Shown here one piece after another: positions 17,480 through 26,002 of a DNA stretch of 64,000 nt. The notes below the pieces were generated by a model, which saw nothing but the letters and a program-made list of their open reading frames with translations, did not search any database and had not been told where the DNA came from. The translations under genes were made by a program, and so were the position numbers. Within the stretch, counting starts at the first letter, position 1. The number at the start of each line of letters is the position of its first letter. Origin of the DNA: Candidatus Gastranaerophilales bacterium (lineage in GTDB: Bacteria > Cyanobacteriota > Vampirovibrionia > Gastranaerophilales > Gastranaerophilaceae). The stretch is taken from assembly GCA_944325885.1 (NCBI GenBank), contig CALVBT010000010.1, positions 20,213-84,212 on the forward strand, in the 5' to 3' direction.

Positions 17480-18371
17480 GGATAAGATATTTGCACCAAA
17501 ATTAACAACAGGAGATACAATCGGGTTTCTTTCAGTATCAGGAGATATAAAAGATTATGCCCGACTGGAAAAGGCAAAAGACTTTTTTGAACAAAAGGGC
17601 TATAGAGTTGTCATATCTGACACTGCAAAAACAAGAAAAAACTATCTGTGCGCAGATGACACAACACGTGCTAATGCGCTTAACGACTTTTTTGCAGACG
17701 AAAATATAAAAGCCATTATTGCCTGCCGCGGCGGCTACGGAGCAATCAGGCTGCTGGACAAAATTGACTACGACATCATAAAAAACAATCCGAAAATCTT
17801 TTGCGGATATTCTGACATCACGGCCTTAGAGCTTATGATTTACAAGAAAACAGGGCTTGTTACATACAATGCGCCGATGGCATATTCTGACTTTGGTGCT
17901 GACCTTGACGATTTTAGTACAAAATCATTTTTTGACACATTACAAACAGGCATAAAAGAAATCACTCTCAACAGCAGCACTGTTTTTTATGACGGAATTT
18001 GCTCCGGCGTATTGTGGGGCGGAAATCTTTCTACAATACAGTCACTTTGCGGGTTAGATTTTTTGCCGGAAGAAAATTTTATCTTTATAGCAGAAGATAT
18101 CAACGAGCCTGTTTATAAAATAGACAAAATGTTTACACAGTTACTGAACATGCCTGTATTCAAAAACAGGCTAAAAGGCATTGTGCTGGGGGATTTTAGC
18201 GGCTTGGACAATGAAAAATATTTTCAAGATTTTTTCACAGAGCTGTCACAAGGGCTGAAAATCCCGACAACAACCGGCTTAAAATTCGGGCATGAAAAAC
18301 AAAAGCTCACTTTCCCTATCGGGGCAAACGCCGTGCTGGATACAAATCTTGCCAAAATCACTTTCATATAG
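17478..18371 (+). CDS. ldcA: LD-carboxypeptidase, S66 (LdcA/MccF) family
   Basis: LdcA removes the terminal D-Ala from murein tetrapeptides during cell-wall recycling; MccF relatives cleave a microcin. The 297-residue protein shows 'GDTIGFLSVSG', 'ACRGGYGAIRLL' and the nucleophile motif 'GYSDITAL' (Ser about 117). The Glu and His of the triad are expected near 'AEDINEPVYKIDKM' and 'FGHEKQKLTFPIG'. No signal peptide, consistent with a cytoplasmic recycling role. There is no Shine-Dalgarno; the start sits inside the divergent palindrome. Confidence 0.9.
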   Translation: MDKIFAPKLTTGDTIGFLSVSGDIKDYARLEKAKDFFEQKGYRVVISDTAKTRKNYLCADDTTRANALNDFFADENIKAIIACRGGYGAIRLLDKIDYDIIKNNPKIFCGYSDITALELMIYKKTGLVTYNAPMAYSDFGADLDDFSTKSFFDTLQTGIKEITLNSSTVFYDGICSGVLWGGNLSTIQSLCGLDFLPEENFIFIAEDINEPVYKIDKMFTQLLNMPVFKNRLKGIVLGDFSGLDNEKYFQDFFTELSQGLKIPTTTGLKFGHEKQKLTFPIGANAVLDTNLAKITFI

Positions 18372-18377
18372 TTATTT

Positions 18378-18549
18378 CATATAGTCAACTGACTCCGACT
18401 ACTTTTTGAACCTGTGCAATTGACAAATCCGTTTTGTTAAACAAGTCCGGCACAGGCAACAAGTACATGGGGTCACTTCCGCAAAATGCTAGAATTGGCG
18501 TCACTCGCACTCCGTGTACACTTCTACAAGCGAAGCCGCCTCAGACAAA
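18378..18549 (+). repeat. MITE-like intergenic repeat, copy A
   Basis: This is one copy of a roughly 170-bp family. The left end is ATAGTCAACTGAC and the right end GCCGCCTCAGACA. The ends form an imperfect inverted repeat (CTGA-n-CTTGTAGAA against TTCTACAAG-n-TCAG). Inside are a CCTGTGC/GCACAGG stem and two CAAGTCCG repeats. It lies between two convergent genes and its right end touches the stop codon of the minus-strand chromate transporter gene. It contains no convincing gene. Confidence 0.85.
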
Positions 18550-18550
18550 T

Positions 18551-19120
18551 CTATACAAGTTTTACAACAAGTCCGAGGACCACAGCCACCGCAATCAGAA
18601 TCATGGGATTTTTTCTGAATTTTATGCCGAGTGCGCTAAAAAATATGAGAAGAATCAAAGCCTTTAATGAAATAAAATCAAAAAAGCTGTGTGTCTGCTT
18701 AAATTTTGCAATATTAAAAACCGTATGAGTCATAATCTTTAATCCAGCAACGCCGATAAGCGCAACAGCAGCAGGACGCAAGCCGTACATTACATTGTTT
18801 ATACAGGGATTGTCCCCGTTTTTTTTCAAAAATTTTGCAAGGCAGCAGATTATAATAAACGACGGAACCATAAAAGCTATTGTCACAAAAGCAGAGCCGA
18901 GTATCCCGCCTACCTTTACCCCGACAAATGTTGCCATATTTATGCCTATCGGCCCGGGGGTAAGGTTCGATATAGCTATCATCTGTGTAATTTCTGACAC
19001 ATCAAACCAGTTGTACTTGTCAACAAGATAATACAAAAACGGGATAACAGTGTATCCGCCGCCTATTGCCACAGCACCGATTTTCATATATTCAAAAGCA
19101 AGAAGAAGCACACTATTCAT
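18551..19120 (-). CDS. chrA: Chromate transporter family subunit, second half
   Basis: This 189-residue membrane protein is one half of the CHR family. 'KIGAVAIGGGYTVIPFL' and 'ITQMIAISNLTPGPIGINMATFVG' are the conserved CHR signatures. Short-chain CHR proteins work as a pair encoded by adjacent genes; the mate lies directly upstream. I place the start at the ATG at 19118-19120, which overlaps the end of the upstream gene by 8 nt; the longer reading would overlap it by over 100 nt. The actual substrate may be chromate, sulfate or another anion. Confidence 0.85.
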   Translation of the reverse strand: MNSVLLLAFEYMKIGAVAIGGGYTVIPFLYYLVDKYNWFDVSEITQMIAISNLTPGPIGINMATFVGVKVGGILGSAFVTIAFMVPSFIIICCLAKFLKKNGDNPCINNVMYGLRPAAVALIGVAGLKIMTHTVFNIAKFKQTHSFFDFISLKALILLIFFSALGIKFRKNPMILIAVAVVLGLVVKLV

Positions 19121-19715
19121 TTTCTTCTCCTTTATCTTGCTGCTGTTTGGCTGCAGTGCAGGCACAAGGTACTTTTTGTTTCGGGAACAAAAAATGTCTG
19201 GACAAACCGAGAAGCCCCGCTGCAATAACTATCAAAAACGGAGAAACATTCACAACCGCAGCAGTCAGTGCTGCAAGAAAAATAAACATTGTGAATTTAT
19301 CAAAAATAGAAAACTCCCACAACTCAAGCACTGTAAGCAAAATCAAAACACAAACCGCAACATCCAGAACCTGAAAAATATTTTGAATAACAGGATAACC
19401 CATTATTGCATTTATAAAAGCAAACACAATAACTATCGCAAGATATGCCGGCAAACATACCCCTGTCACAGCTGCAAAGGCTCCGGCAACGCCTCTTGCT
19501 TTGTAACCGGTGAACATAGACACATTGCCTGCCACAAGCCCCGGAAAACACTGGCTCAATGCATAATAGTTGGTGAGTTCTTCCATTGTGCAGACATTTT
19601 CTTTATCTACCATTTCTGCTTTTAAAAAGGGCAAAATAGCATACCCGCCGCCAAAAAGCACCAGTCCTATTTTAAAAAATATCCAGAATATTTTAAACAA
19701 ACCTATTTTTTTCAT
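19113..19715 (-). CDS. chrA: Chromate transporter family subunit, first half
   Basis: This 200-residue membrane protein is the partner of the preceding entry: 'FKIGLVLFGGGYAILPFLKAEMV' and 'YALSQCFPGLVAGNVSMFTGYKARG' match the CHR pattern. The C-terminus is charged, with 'CAC'. The two halves overlap by 8 nt and are the last genes of a run with lpxI and lpxB. The anion carried cannot be told from sequence. Confidence 0.87.
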   Translation of the reverse strand: MKKIGLFKIFWIFFKIGLVLFGGGYAILPFLKAEMVDKENVCTMEELTNYYALSQCFPGLVAGNVSMFTGYKARGVAGAFAAVTGVCLPAYLAIVIVFAFINAIMGYPVIQNIFQVLDVAVCVLILLTVLELWEFSIFDKFTMFIFLAALTAAVVNVSPFLIVIAAGLLGLSRHFLFPKQKVPCACTAAKQQQDKGEENE

Positions 19716-19732
19716 AAATTATGTATACGGCT

Positions 19733-20872
19733 TTATTTCTGTTCCAGTTCTTTTGCGAGTATCTGGGCAACTTCTTTTGCTGCTTCGTGTTTTGAGAGGA
19801 TTTCTTTTACCTTTGACAAATCCTCTACCATTTCGTTTCTGTAATTTTCATCCTCAATGATTTTCAAAAGATTTTGTGCAATGACTTTTGGATTTGAGTC
19901 AGGCTGTAAAAGCTCCGGAACAATATCTTTGTCCATAATGATATTGGGCAGGCACACTCTGTCAATGCATCTGACCAGCCTATATACAAAATACGCAAAC
20001 CACGGGCCTTTGTAGCTGATAATCATAGGTGTAGTGTACAAAGCCGCCTCAAGAGCAACAGTGCCTGACGCAAGCATCAAGGCATCGGACACACTCAAAA
20101 GAGCATAGTTATCATTTTTAACAACCTTAATATCTGTTTTTCCGAGAAATTTGTTAAAAACATCATCCTTCAAGCTGTCAGCCTGTGCTATCACAAACTG
20201 CACATCATCTCTTTTTTGATGAATCAATTCTGCAGCTTTTAGAAAAGTTTTCATAAGATAATGCAGTTCAAAAGTTCTGCTGCCGGGGAAAATTGATATG
20301 AGTTTTTTATTTTTATCAAGTCCGTATTTTTCAAAAACCTCATCTCTGTTTGCTGCAGGCGGCATTTGTGTAATCAAAGGATGGCCGACAAACTGTGCAT
20401 CTATGCCCTCTTTTTCATACATTTCTTTTTCAAAAGGGAATATAGTCATTACTTTTGAAATATTTTGTTTTACTGTTTTTATTCTCCATTTTCGAGAAGC
20501 CCATATCTGGGGCGGAATATAGTAAAAAACTTTTATCCCTGCTTTTTTCAAAAACTTTGAGATATTGAGATTGAACCCGCCGTAATCAATCAACAAAACC
20601 AAATCGGGTTTGTATTCATTTTTTAGATAATCAACGACCCTTTTGCCAAGCGTAATATGGTCAAACAGAATCTTTGGAGTAAGACCCATAGCGGACATGT
20701 GGGCTTTTGAATGGTCAACAAAGAGCTTTACCCCGAGTTTTTTAAGATTTTCGCCGCCTATTGCTTCTATTTCTATATCAGGATTTGTTTCTCTCAAATT
20801 TTTCACCACAAGAGAGGCATGCTTATCACCTGACAACTCGCCTGTAACAATAAAAAGTTTTTTCTTATCCAT
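19733..20872 (-). CDS. lpxB: Lipid-A-disaccharide synthase
   Basis: LpxB joins UDP-diacylglucosamine and lipid X to make the lipid A disaccharide. The 379-residue GT19 protein has the N-terminal 'LFIVTGELSGDKHAS', 'PQIWASRKWRI' (about 138), 'FPFEKEMY', 'FVGHPL', 'FPGSRTFEL' and 'LASGTVALEAALYTTPMIISYK' (about 268). The length is normal. A GAGGA site precedes the ATG. It sits 41 bp after lpxI and 17 bp before the chrA pair, so these genes look cotranscribed. It is evidence for a lipid A-containing outer membrane. Confidence 0.96.
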   Translation of the reverse strand: MDKKKLFIVTGELSGDKHASLVVKNLRETNPDIEIEAIGGENLKKLGVKLFVDHSKAHMSAMGLTPKILFDHITLGKRVVDYLKNEYKPDLVLLIDYGGFNLNISKFLKKAGIKVFYYIPPQIWASRKWRIKTVKQNISKVMTIFPFEKEMYEKEGIDAQFVGHPLITQMPPAANRDEVFEKYGLDKNKKLISIFPGSRTFELHYLMKTFLKAAELIHQKRDDVQFVIAQADSLKDDVFNKFLGKTDIKVVKNDNYALLSVSDALMLASGTVALEAALYTTPMIISYKGPWFAYFVYRLVRCIDRVCLPNIIMDKDIVPELLQPDSNPKVIAQNLLKIIEDENYRNEMVEDLSKVKEILSKHEAAKEVAQILAKELEQK

Positions 20873-20913
20873 ATATGTTCCTCAAAGCTGAAATAAAGAG
20901 AAAGGGCTTTGAA

Positions 20914-21729
20914 TTATATAGCCATAACAATGATGCCTTTTTTGTTGGCAAAATCAATGACCTTTTTCTGGTCAACGATAATAGTTTCGTTAGCTTCGAT
21001 AGCGAGAATCTTTGCTCCGTATCTGTCCATTGTTTTCAAAGTATTCAAGCCGATAGCAGGAATATCAAAACGTTTATCCTGAGTGGGTTTGCTTACCTTT
21101 ACTACGGTAATTCCTTTGCCGCCGAGTTTGCAGCCTCTTTCGATACATTTGTCAGTACCTTCAATAGCTTCTACAGCCATAATCATTTTATTTTTAATAA
21201 CAACAGACTGACCTACATCGAGTTTGCCCATTTCTTTTGCGAGCCAGTATCCGTATTCAACGTCCAGACCCTGTTCCTCGTCAGGTTCATGAATACCAAG
21301 CACACCCGGAGGAGCCATCAGATTTTTGATAAAGATTGTTTGGTCAAGAACAGTAATGCCCATTTGTTCAAGCTGGTCGACAATAATGAGCATAACAGCA
21401 TCGTCATTCAGTCTTTGAGCTTCTTTCATCAGGCGGATAGCTTCCATATCCAGTTTCGGACGTCTGAGCAAAAGACCTTTGTGGACTTTACCTATAAATG
21501 TAACCTGTGTAATTTTTTCGTCAATAAGAGTTTGTTTAATTTTTAAAACTTCGCCGGGGCCAAAGTTATACACCTTTGAACAGAACTTTTTGAGTCTGTT
21601 TCTGTTATCCGAAGAAAGAGAAATTGCAACAACATCAAATCCGTTTTTCTGTGCAGATTCAGCCATTGCGACCGGCAGTTCGCCGTCACCCGCAATCAAA
21701 CACTGTTTTTTATCCAATATGATAGACAA
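20914..21729 (-). CDS. lpxI: UDP-2,3-diacylglucosamine pyrophosphatase LpxI
   Basis: LpxI hydrolyses UDP-diacylglucosamine to lipid X, the step before LpxB; it replaces LpxH in many lineages. The 271-residue protein opens 'CLIAGDGELPVAMAESAQKNGF'. It also has 'FIGKVHKG' and, in the second half, 'GQSVVIKNKMIMAVEAIEGTD' and the end of the DUF1009 domain ('DIPAIGLNTLKTM', 'GAKILAIEANETIIVD'). The start is TTG (21727-21729) directly behind AGGAGAGG with ideal spacing; an upstream in-frame ATG at 21765 would include that ribosome site in the coding region. First gene of lpxI-lpxB-chrA-chrA. Confidence 0.94.
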   Translation of the reverse strand: MSIILDKKQCLIAGDGELPVAMAESAQKNGFDVVAISLSSDNRNRLKKFCSKVYNFGPGEVLKIKQTLIDEKITQVTFIGKVHKGLLLRRPKLDMEAIRLMKEAQRLNDDAVMLIIVDQLEQMGITVLDQTIFIKNLMAPPGVLGIHEPDEEQGLDVEYGYWLAKEMGKLDVGQSVVIKNKMIMAVEAIEGTDKCIERGCKLGGKGITVVKVSKPTQDKRFDIPAIGLNTLKTMDRYGAKILAIEANETIIVDQKKVIDFANKKGIIVMAI

Positions 21730-21829
21730 TTTCCTCTCCTTTTTTAGGCCTATTTCTGTATACAATCATACAATATCCAGTTTTTTTTTCAAATAATTAA
21801 CAAATTTTATTTAAAACTAAAGTGTATTG

Positions 21830-21835
21830 TATAAT
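21830..21835 (+). promoter_or_regulatory. Putative -10 box, leaderless start
   Basis: Consensus TATAAT ends 6 nt before the ATG at 21842; there is no Shine-Dalgarno. Confidence 0.5.
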
Positions 21836-21841
21836 AAACCT

Positions 21842-22762
21842 ATGGCACTGAGTGAACTGACAAAAAGCTATTTAAAGAATTTTTTAATATATCTTGAGGT
21901 GGAAAAAAACTTTTCCAAACACACTATCCGTGCATACAACTCTGATATATTGAGCTTTTTATTGTGGCTGGACAACACTCCAATTGAACAAACAAACCAT
22001 ACAAAACTCAAAGACTATCTTGTTTTTATCCAGCGTTTCAACTATTCAAAAACGACCCTGTCAAGAAAAGTCGCAGCAATAAGGACGTTTTACAGATTTT
22101 TATACAGAGAAAGAATAATAGAAACAAACCCCGCAAACAGTGTACATGCACCCAAAAAGAGCAAAAGCCTGCCAAAATTTCTATCCTCACAAGAAATTGA
22201 ACAAATTTTAAACAACATAAAAATCGACACTCCGGCAGGATACAGAAACAGAGTCATACTGGAGCTTTTATACGCAACGGGCATGCGTATTTCCGAGCTG
22301 AGCAATCTCAATTTCGGCAACCTCAACCTTGAGGAAAACGAAATAACAGTAATGGGTAAAGGTGCAAAAGAAAGGATTGTGCTTATTTCAGAAAGGGCAA
22401 AAGAATTTTTGCAAAAATATATAAACAATGTCCGCTACATGGTTCCGGAGGAAAAATGTAACCTTGACCAGACCCAAGATGCCCCGGTGTTTGTTAACAA
22501 AACAGGCTACCGTCTGCAGCCCCAGTCTGTCAGGACAGCTATCAATGACATAGTTAAAAAAATCGAACTGCCCAAAAAAGTCACACCCCACGTTTTTCGT
22601 CACAGCTTTGCAACAAAACTGCTCGAAAACGGAGCCGACCTCAGAGTAGTACAGGAGCTGCTCGGCCACGCATCCATTTCAAACACACAAATTTACACCC
22701 ACATCTCGACAGAAAGATTGAAATCGGTGTATGATAGTACACATCCGAGAGGCGGTTCTTAA
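21842..22762 (+). CDS. Tyrosine recombinase of the XerC/XerD type
   Basis: The 306-residue protein has an N-terminal SAM-like core-binding domain ('YLKNFLIYLEVEKNFSKHTIRAY') and a catalytic domain. The catalytic residues are visible: Arg in 'YATGMRISEL', Lys in 'MGKGAKER', HxxR in 'HVFRHSFAT', His in 'LLGHASISNT' and the nucleophile Tyr in 'TQIYTH'. Length and motifs fit chromosome-dimer resolution. Whether it is XerC, XerD or a lone XerH-like enzyme cannot be told. No mobile-element genes surround it. Confidence 0.92.
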   Translation: MALSELTKSYLKNFLIYLEVEKNFSKHTIRAYNSDILSFLLWLDNTPIEQTNHTKLKDYLVFIQRFNYSKTTLSRKVAAIRTFYRFLYRERIIETNPANSVHAPKKSKSLPKFLSSQEIEQILNNIKIDTPAGYRNRVILELLYATGMRISELSNLNFGNLNLEENEITVMGKGAKERIVLISERAKEFLQKYINNVRYMVPEEKCNLDQTQDAPVFVNKTGYRLQPQSVRTAINDIVKKIELPKKVTPHVFRHSFATKLLENGADLRVVQELLGHASISNTQIYTHISTERLKSVYDSTHPRGGS

Positions 22763-22811
22763 ACAAAATTGCAGCCGAATAAAAAATAACAGTTTTATAT
22801 AGGAGGAGATT

Positions 22812-23855
22812 ATGTACGATTTTGTAACCATAGGCAGTGCGACAATTGATGCCTTTGTAGAAAGCGAAGCAGCTGATATTGTATCAGTCAGCACAAAAAA
22901 AGCAAGCACAGAATTTATGGCATTTCCGTACGGGGCAAAAGTAGAAATAGACAGCTTTAGAACAGCAGTCGGCGGCGGCGGTATTAATGCTGCAGCAAAT
23001 CTCGCTAATCTCGGTTTTAACACAAGTGCTATTTTTAAAATAGGAGAAGATTTTCAAGGCAAAACAATAAAACACAGAGTAAAACAGGCAAACGTTGATA
23101 CATCAAATATCATCGAAAGCAAAACGGAATCTTCCGGTTTTTCTATCATACTGTTGAGTTTTGAAGGCAACAGAACAGTCCTCGCACACAGAGGTACAAA
23201 CGGAACAATAAAAGAAGACGAAATTAATTACGAAGCTATTAAAAATGCAAAATGGCTTTATATCGCTCCTCTCAACGGAAACTCGGGTGCTGTTTTGGAC
23301 AAAATCGCTCATTTTGCGGAAGAAAACAATACAAACGTAATTATCAACCCCGGCAGCTCCAGCCTGAAAAAAGGGTTAAAATACTTTGAAAAAATCCTTG
23401 CAACAGCAGAAGTTGTTGTAATGAACAAAGAAGAAGCCTCTCTGGTAACAGGGATAGAAGTAAGACCGGACACAAAAACAGAATGTTTTTCCGCAGAAAC
23501 CATTCACCCTGATATCAAAAAAATGCTGGACAAACTAAAATCGACGGATGCAAAAGTTGTAATAATCACGGACGGCAAAAACGGTGTTTATGCTTTTGAC
23601 GGAAAAAAACACTACCGCTGTCCGGAATTCCCTGCAAAAGTTGTCAGCACTTTAGGCGCAGGGGACGCATTGTCTTCTACTTTTGCTGCAGCTTTGGAAC
23701 ACACAAACTGGGATATAGAAAAATCTCTGATGATGGCATCTGTTAATGCTGCCTCTGTTGTATCCAATTTTGGCGCACAGGAAGGATTCTTAACCTTTGA
23801 AGAAATAGAAGAAAGGCTGAAGCACGCTCCGGCCTTTAGAGTAGAAACTGTATAA
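22812..23855 (+). CDS. PfkB-family carbohydrate kinase
   Basis: The 347-residue ribokinase-like protein has the N-terminal 'DFVTIGSATIDAFVES', the glycine patch 'TAVGGGGINAAANLANLGF' (about 52-70) and the C-terminal 'TLGAGDALSSTFAAAL' with the catalytic Asp. A charged insertion follows position 30. The substrate may be ribose, adenosine or another sugar; the sequence does not decide. A perfect AGGAGG lies upstream. The family phosphorylates a hydroxymethyl group with ATP. Confidence 0.9.
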   Translation: MYDFVTIGSATIDAFVESEAADIVSVSTKKASTEFMAFPYGAKVEIDSFRTAVGGGGINAAANLANLGFNTSAIFKIGEDFQGKTIKHRVKQANVDTSNIIESKTESSGFSIILLSFEGNRTVLAHRGTNGTIKEDEINYEAIKNAKWLYIAPLNGNSGAVLDKIAHFAEENNTNVIINPGSSSLKKGLKYFEKILATAEVVVMNKEEASLVTGIEVRPDTKTECFSAETIHPDIKKMLDKLKSTDAKVVIITDGKNGVYAFDGKKHYRCPEFPAKVVSTLGAGDALSSTFAAALEHTNWDIEKSLMMASVNAASVVSNFGAQEGFLTFEEIEERLKHAPAFRVETV

Positions 23856-23860
23856 CAAAT

Positions 23861-23892
23861 AAAAAATGGTCTAAACAACGACCCTTTTTATT
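23861..23892. terminator. Probable bidirectional terminator
   Basis: A weak stem, AAAAA-n-GGTC / GACC-n-TTTTT, lies between convergent genes with A/T tracts on each side. Confidence 0.45.
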
Positions 23893-23896
23893 TTTA

Positions 23897-24277
23897 TTAA
23901 ACGGTTTGGTTTATGACCTGATTGTTATCATTGTGTTTTTTGTTGTGCTGGAACGGGTCAACGTTAAAAGACTGAACAATATCCAGTGTGTTTTGAATAT
24001 TGTCTTTTGCATGGTCAGGATTTATCCTTTTTGGTTTTTCCATATAACGTTCGACCAGTTCTTCAATGGTGTTTTTAAAGTTTTTAATTGTTTCGGCCTT
24101 CGGTGCTTTTACAGAGCCGAGTTTTGTGTTGACAAATTGTTTGTACTCATCTTGAGAAAGTTCTTTACCTCTTTTTTCCGCAGAAACAGAATCATTGTCA
24201 GCATAATAAATTTTTACGGGCTGAGGCTGATACTGAGCCGCAGGATAACCATAAGCAGGTATATTTTGAATTGACAT
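23897..24277 (-). CDS. Small hydrophilic protein, unknown function
   Basis: The protein has 126 residues. The N-terminus 'MSIQNIPAYGYPAAQYQPQP' is Tyr/Pro/Gln-rich, followed by a charged helical body and a His/Asn-rich tail. No domain, signal peptide or membrane segment. It opens with M-x-I like the tagged proteins but has no F-[K/G] motif. I chose the ATG at 24275-24277, which has GGGTGA upstream, over one 21 nt earlier. Confidence 0.6.
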   Translation of the reverse strand: MSIQNIPAYGYPAAQYQPQPVKIYYADNDSVSAEKRGKELSQDEYKQFVNTKLGSVKAPKAETIKNFKNTIEELVERYMEKPKRINPDHAKDNIQNTLDIVQSFNVDPFQHNKKHNDNNQVINQTV

Positions 24278-24361
24278 AAAATCACCCAATTTTTTCACAC
24301 TATTACTTATTTATATAAAGTAAAAATGCATGAAAAAATTGCTAATGATTTAAAAAATATT

Positions 24362-24384
24362 TTATATAGCCAACTGACACAAAC
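24362..24384 (+). repeat. Remnant of the MITE-like repeat left end
   Basis: 'tatatagccaactgaca' resembles the conserved left end ATAGTCAACTGAC and lies directly at the 3' end of lptA. Confidence 0.4.
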
Positions 24385-25352
24385 TAATTATCTTTATTTT
24401 GCTGGATATTTCTGATAACAGTCTGTACATTGCCTTCGGCAAAGAAGTTTTTCGGATTTATATACATCTTTATCCTGTCAGCAGTGATAGAGCGCATCTG
24501 TTCAACGATTGTAGAACGTCCGATAAAAATAATCTCATTCGGTTTGTTTGTTTTCGGGTCAGGATAAACTGTAGCCTTTGGCCCTTTAGCATCATAATCT
24601 TTGTAGATAACATGTACTTTTCCGGAGGCCTGTATAATGTTAGAAGCTTTGTAATACTCCTGTCTATCCGACCAGACATTTATCCTTGTGCCGTCCATAT
24701 CCACATCACTGTGGGCAGAACCCAGACCGTAGGCTATTTCTTTTACCGCATCGTATATAAATTTGTCCGCTGTAATTACACTGTCTTTTTGTTTCAGTCT
24801 GCCGCTGCCTGTCAGGGTAAGCATTTTTAAATTTCCGTTTTTATCAAGGTTTGCAACAGCGGAATTTGAAAAAGTTTCTACATCTTTATAATAAATTATT
24901 ACACTGCCTTTTGCTGTAAGAGTTTTTGTTTTTGTATCATACTCCTGAGTGTCCGCTGTAATAATTACGGTAGGTTTCATCCCGTCAAGAGGTGTAACTG
25001 TTGTTTGAGTGTTGCCTTCTGCCTTCAGTCTTTTGTTTAAAAGGGACATTTTTAGGATATTAGCTTTGACCTCATTTTTTTTGTCCTGCTTTACCTGTAC
25101 AACATAAGGTTTGTCGTACATAACAGCATCTGAAAGTTGTTTTGTTTTCGGGTCAATAAGGACTTCTGCTCTGGGTGAGCTTGCTTGAATATCATCCATT
25201 TTTACTCTGACATTGCCTTCGAATTTTGCTTTGTTTTCTTCCATTTTAAAGGACTGTTTGTCAGACTGGATAGACAAATCAGCGGCGACAACCACCCCGA
25301 TAGAGCCTAAAAGCAATGTTGTTATTAAAAATAAAGTCTTAAATCTTTTCAT
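24384..25352 (-). CDS. lptA: LptA/OstA-like LPS transport protein
   Basis: LptA bridges the inner and outer membrane and carries LPS. The 322-residue protein has a Sec signal (cleavage near VVA at about 23) and two OstA-type beta-jellyroll segments: 'SDKQSFKMEENKAKFEGNVRV' near 31 and 'ADTQEYDTKTKTLTAKGSVIIYY' near 134, with a further repeat towards the C-terminus. It is about twice the size of enterobacterial LptA. The ATG at 25350-25352 follows AAGGGG. It overlaps the end of lptC by 14 nt, so the two are translationally coupled. Confidence 0.88.
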   Translation of the reverse strand: MKRFKTLFLITTLLLGSIGVVVAADLSIQSDKQSFKMEENKAKFEGNVRVKMDDIQASSPRAEVLIDPKTKQLSDAVMYDKPYVVQVKQDKKNEVKANILKMSLLNKRLKAEGNTQTTVTPLDGMKPTVIITADTQEYDTKTKTLTAKGSVIIYYKDVETFSNSAVANLDKNGNLKMLTLTGSGRLKQKDSVITADKFIYDAVKEIAYGLGSAHSDVDMDGTRINVWSDRQEYYKASNIIQASGKVHVIYKDYDAKGPKATVYPDPKTNKPNEIIFIGRSTIVEQMRSITADRIKMYINPKNFFAEGNVQTVIRNIQQNKDN

Positions 25353-25920
25353 CAAAATTCCCCTTGCTGTAAAGTTCGGTTTTTGAACGGCCTTTTATTC
25401 TTATATTCGTCATTTGATTGCTCAAGACTGCCTCGTTGCTGAATGTTCTTATCTCTCCGTTCTTAGTTATTATAACATTGCCCTGAGCAGTAATATCTTT
25501 GTCGTTGCCCTGCCATACAAACCTGTCTGCACGGACATCCGTACCGTCTTTGTAAATAAAATAGGTGTTGTCATACAGTACGACTTTTTTGTTTTCTTCA
25601 CTGTAAGTGCCTTTTGTCGATTCCATACTGAGGACGACTTTGTCATCATCATAGAAATTGCCTATAACATTATACAAAATAGCTACCTTGTTTTGGTTGT
25701 CATAATAGCCGGATTCCGCATAGAGTTCCCAGTATTTTTTGTCATCTTTTGTTTCGGTAATAATCAGATTTTCAATATTGAGTTCCTGTTTTTCACCGGC
25801 TTGTGTGAGAGCTTCTTTCTTAAAGTTTTTTGTAATCACACCAGCAGAAATAAACGCCCATGCGCATCCGAATACAATTGCCGAAAGTATAACGATATAA
25901 GCTATTTTTCTTTTAGACAT
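25339..25920 (-). CDS. lptC: LptC-like LPS export protein
   Basis: LptC is a single-pass inner-membrane protein passing LPS from LptBFG to LptA. The 193-residue protein has one N-terminal helix (about 5-27) and a beta-jellyroll domain: 'YWELYAESGYYDNQNKVAILYNV', 'SMESTKGTYSEENKKVVLYDN' and 'DVRADRFVWQGNDKDITAQGNV' are typical LptC strands. First gene of the lptC-lptA operon. It is divergent from the RelA/SpoT-like gene across an 82-bp spacer. Confidence 0.87.
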   Translation of the reverse strand: MSKRKIAYIVILSAIVFGCAWAFISAGVITKNFKKEALTQAGEKQELNIENLIITETKDDKKYWELYAESGYYDNQNKVAILYNVIGNFYDDDKVVLSMESTKGTYSEENKKVVLYDNTYFIYKDGTDVRADRFVWQGNDKDITAQGNVIITKNGEIRTFSNEAVLSNQMTNIRIKGRSKTELYSKGNFDEKI

Positions 25921-26002
25921 AAGATAAGTTTAGCATAAACTTTTTAATAAAGTTTTAAAGATGTTACGAATTATTTCATTTGTTTCAAATATGAAATAAC
26001 AG

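Noticed and set aside
18551..19715. One frameshifted chromate transporter gene
   Set aside because: Each half has its own start and stop with an 8-nt overlap, the known arrangement of paired short CHR proteins.
21842..22762. Tyrosine recombinase as integrase of a mobile element
   Set aside because: Size and motifs fit the housekeeping Xer type; no tRNA attachment site, phage or plasmid genes are adjacent.
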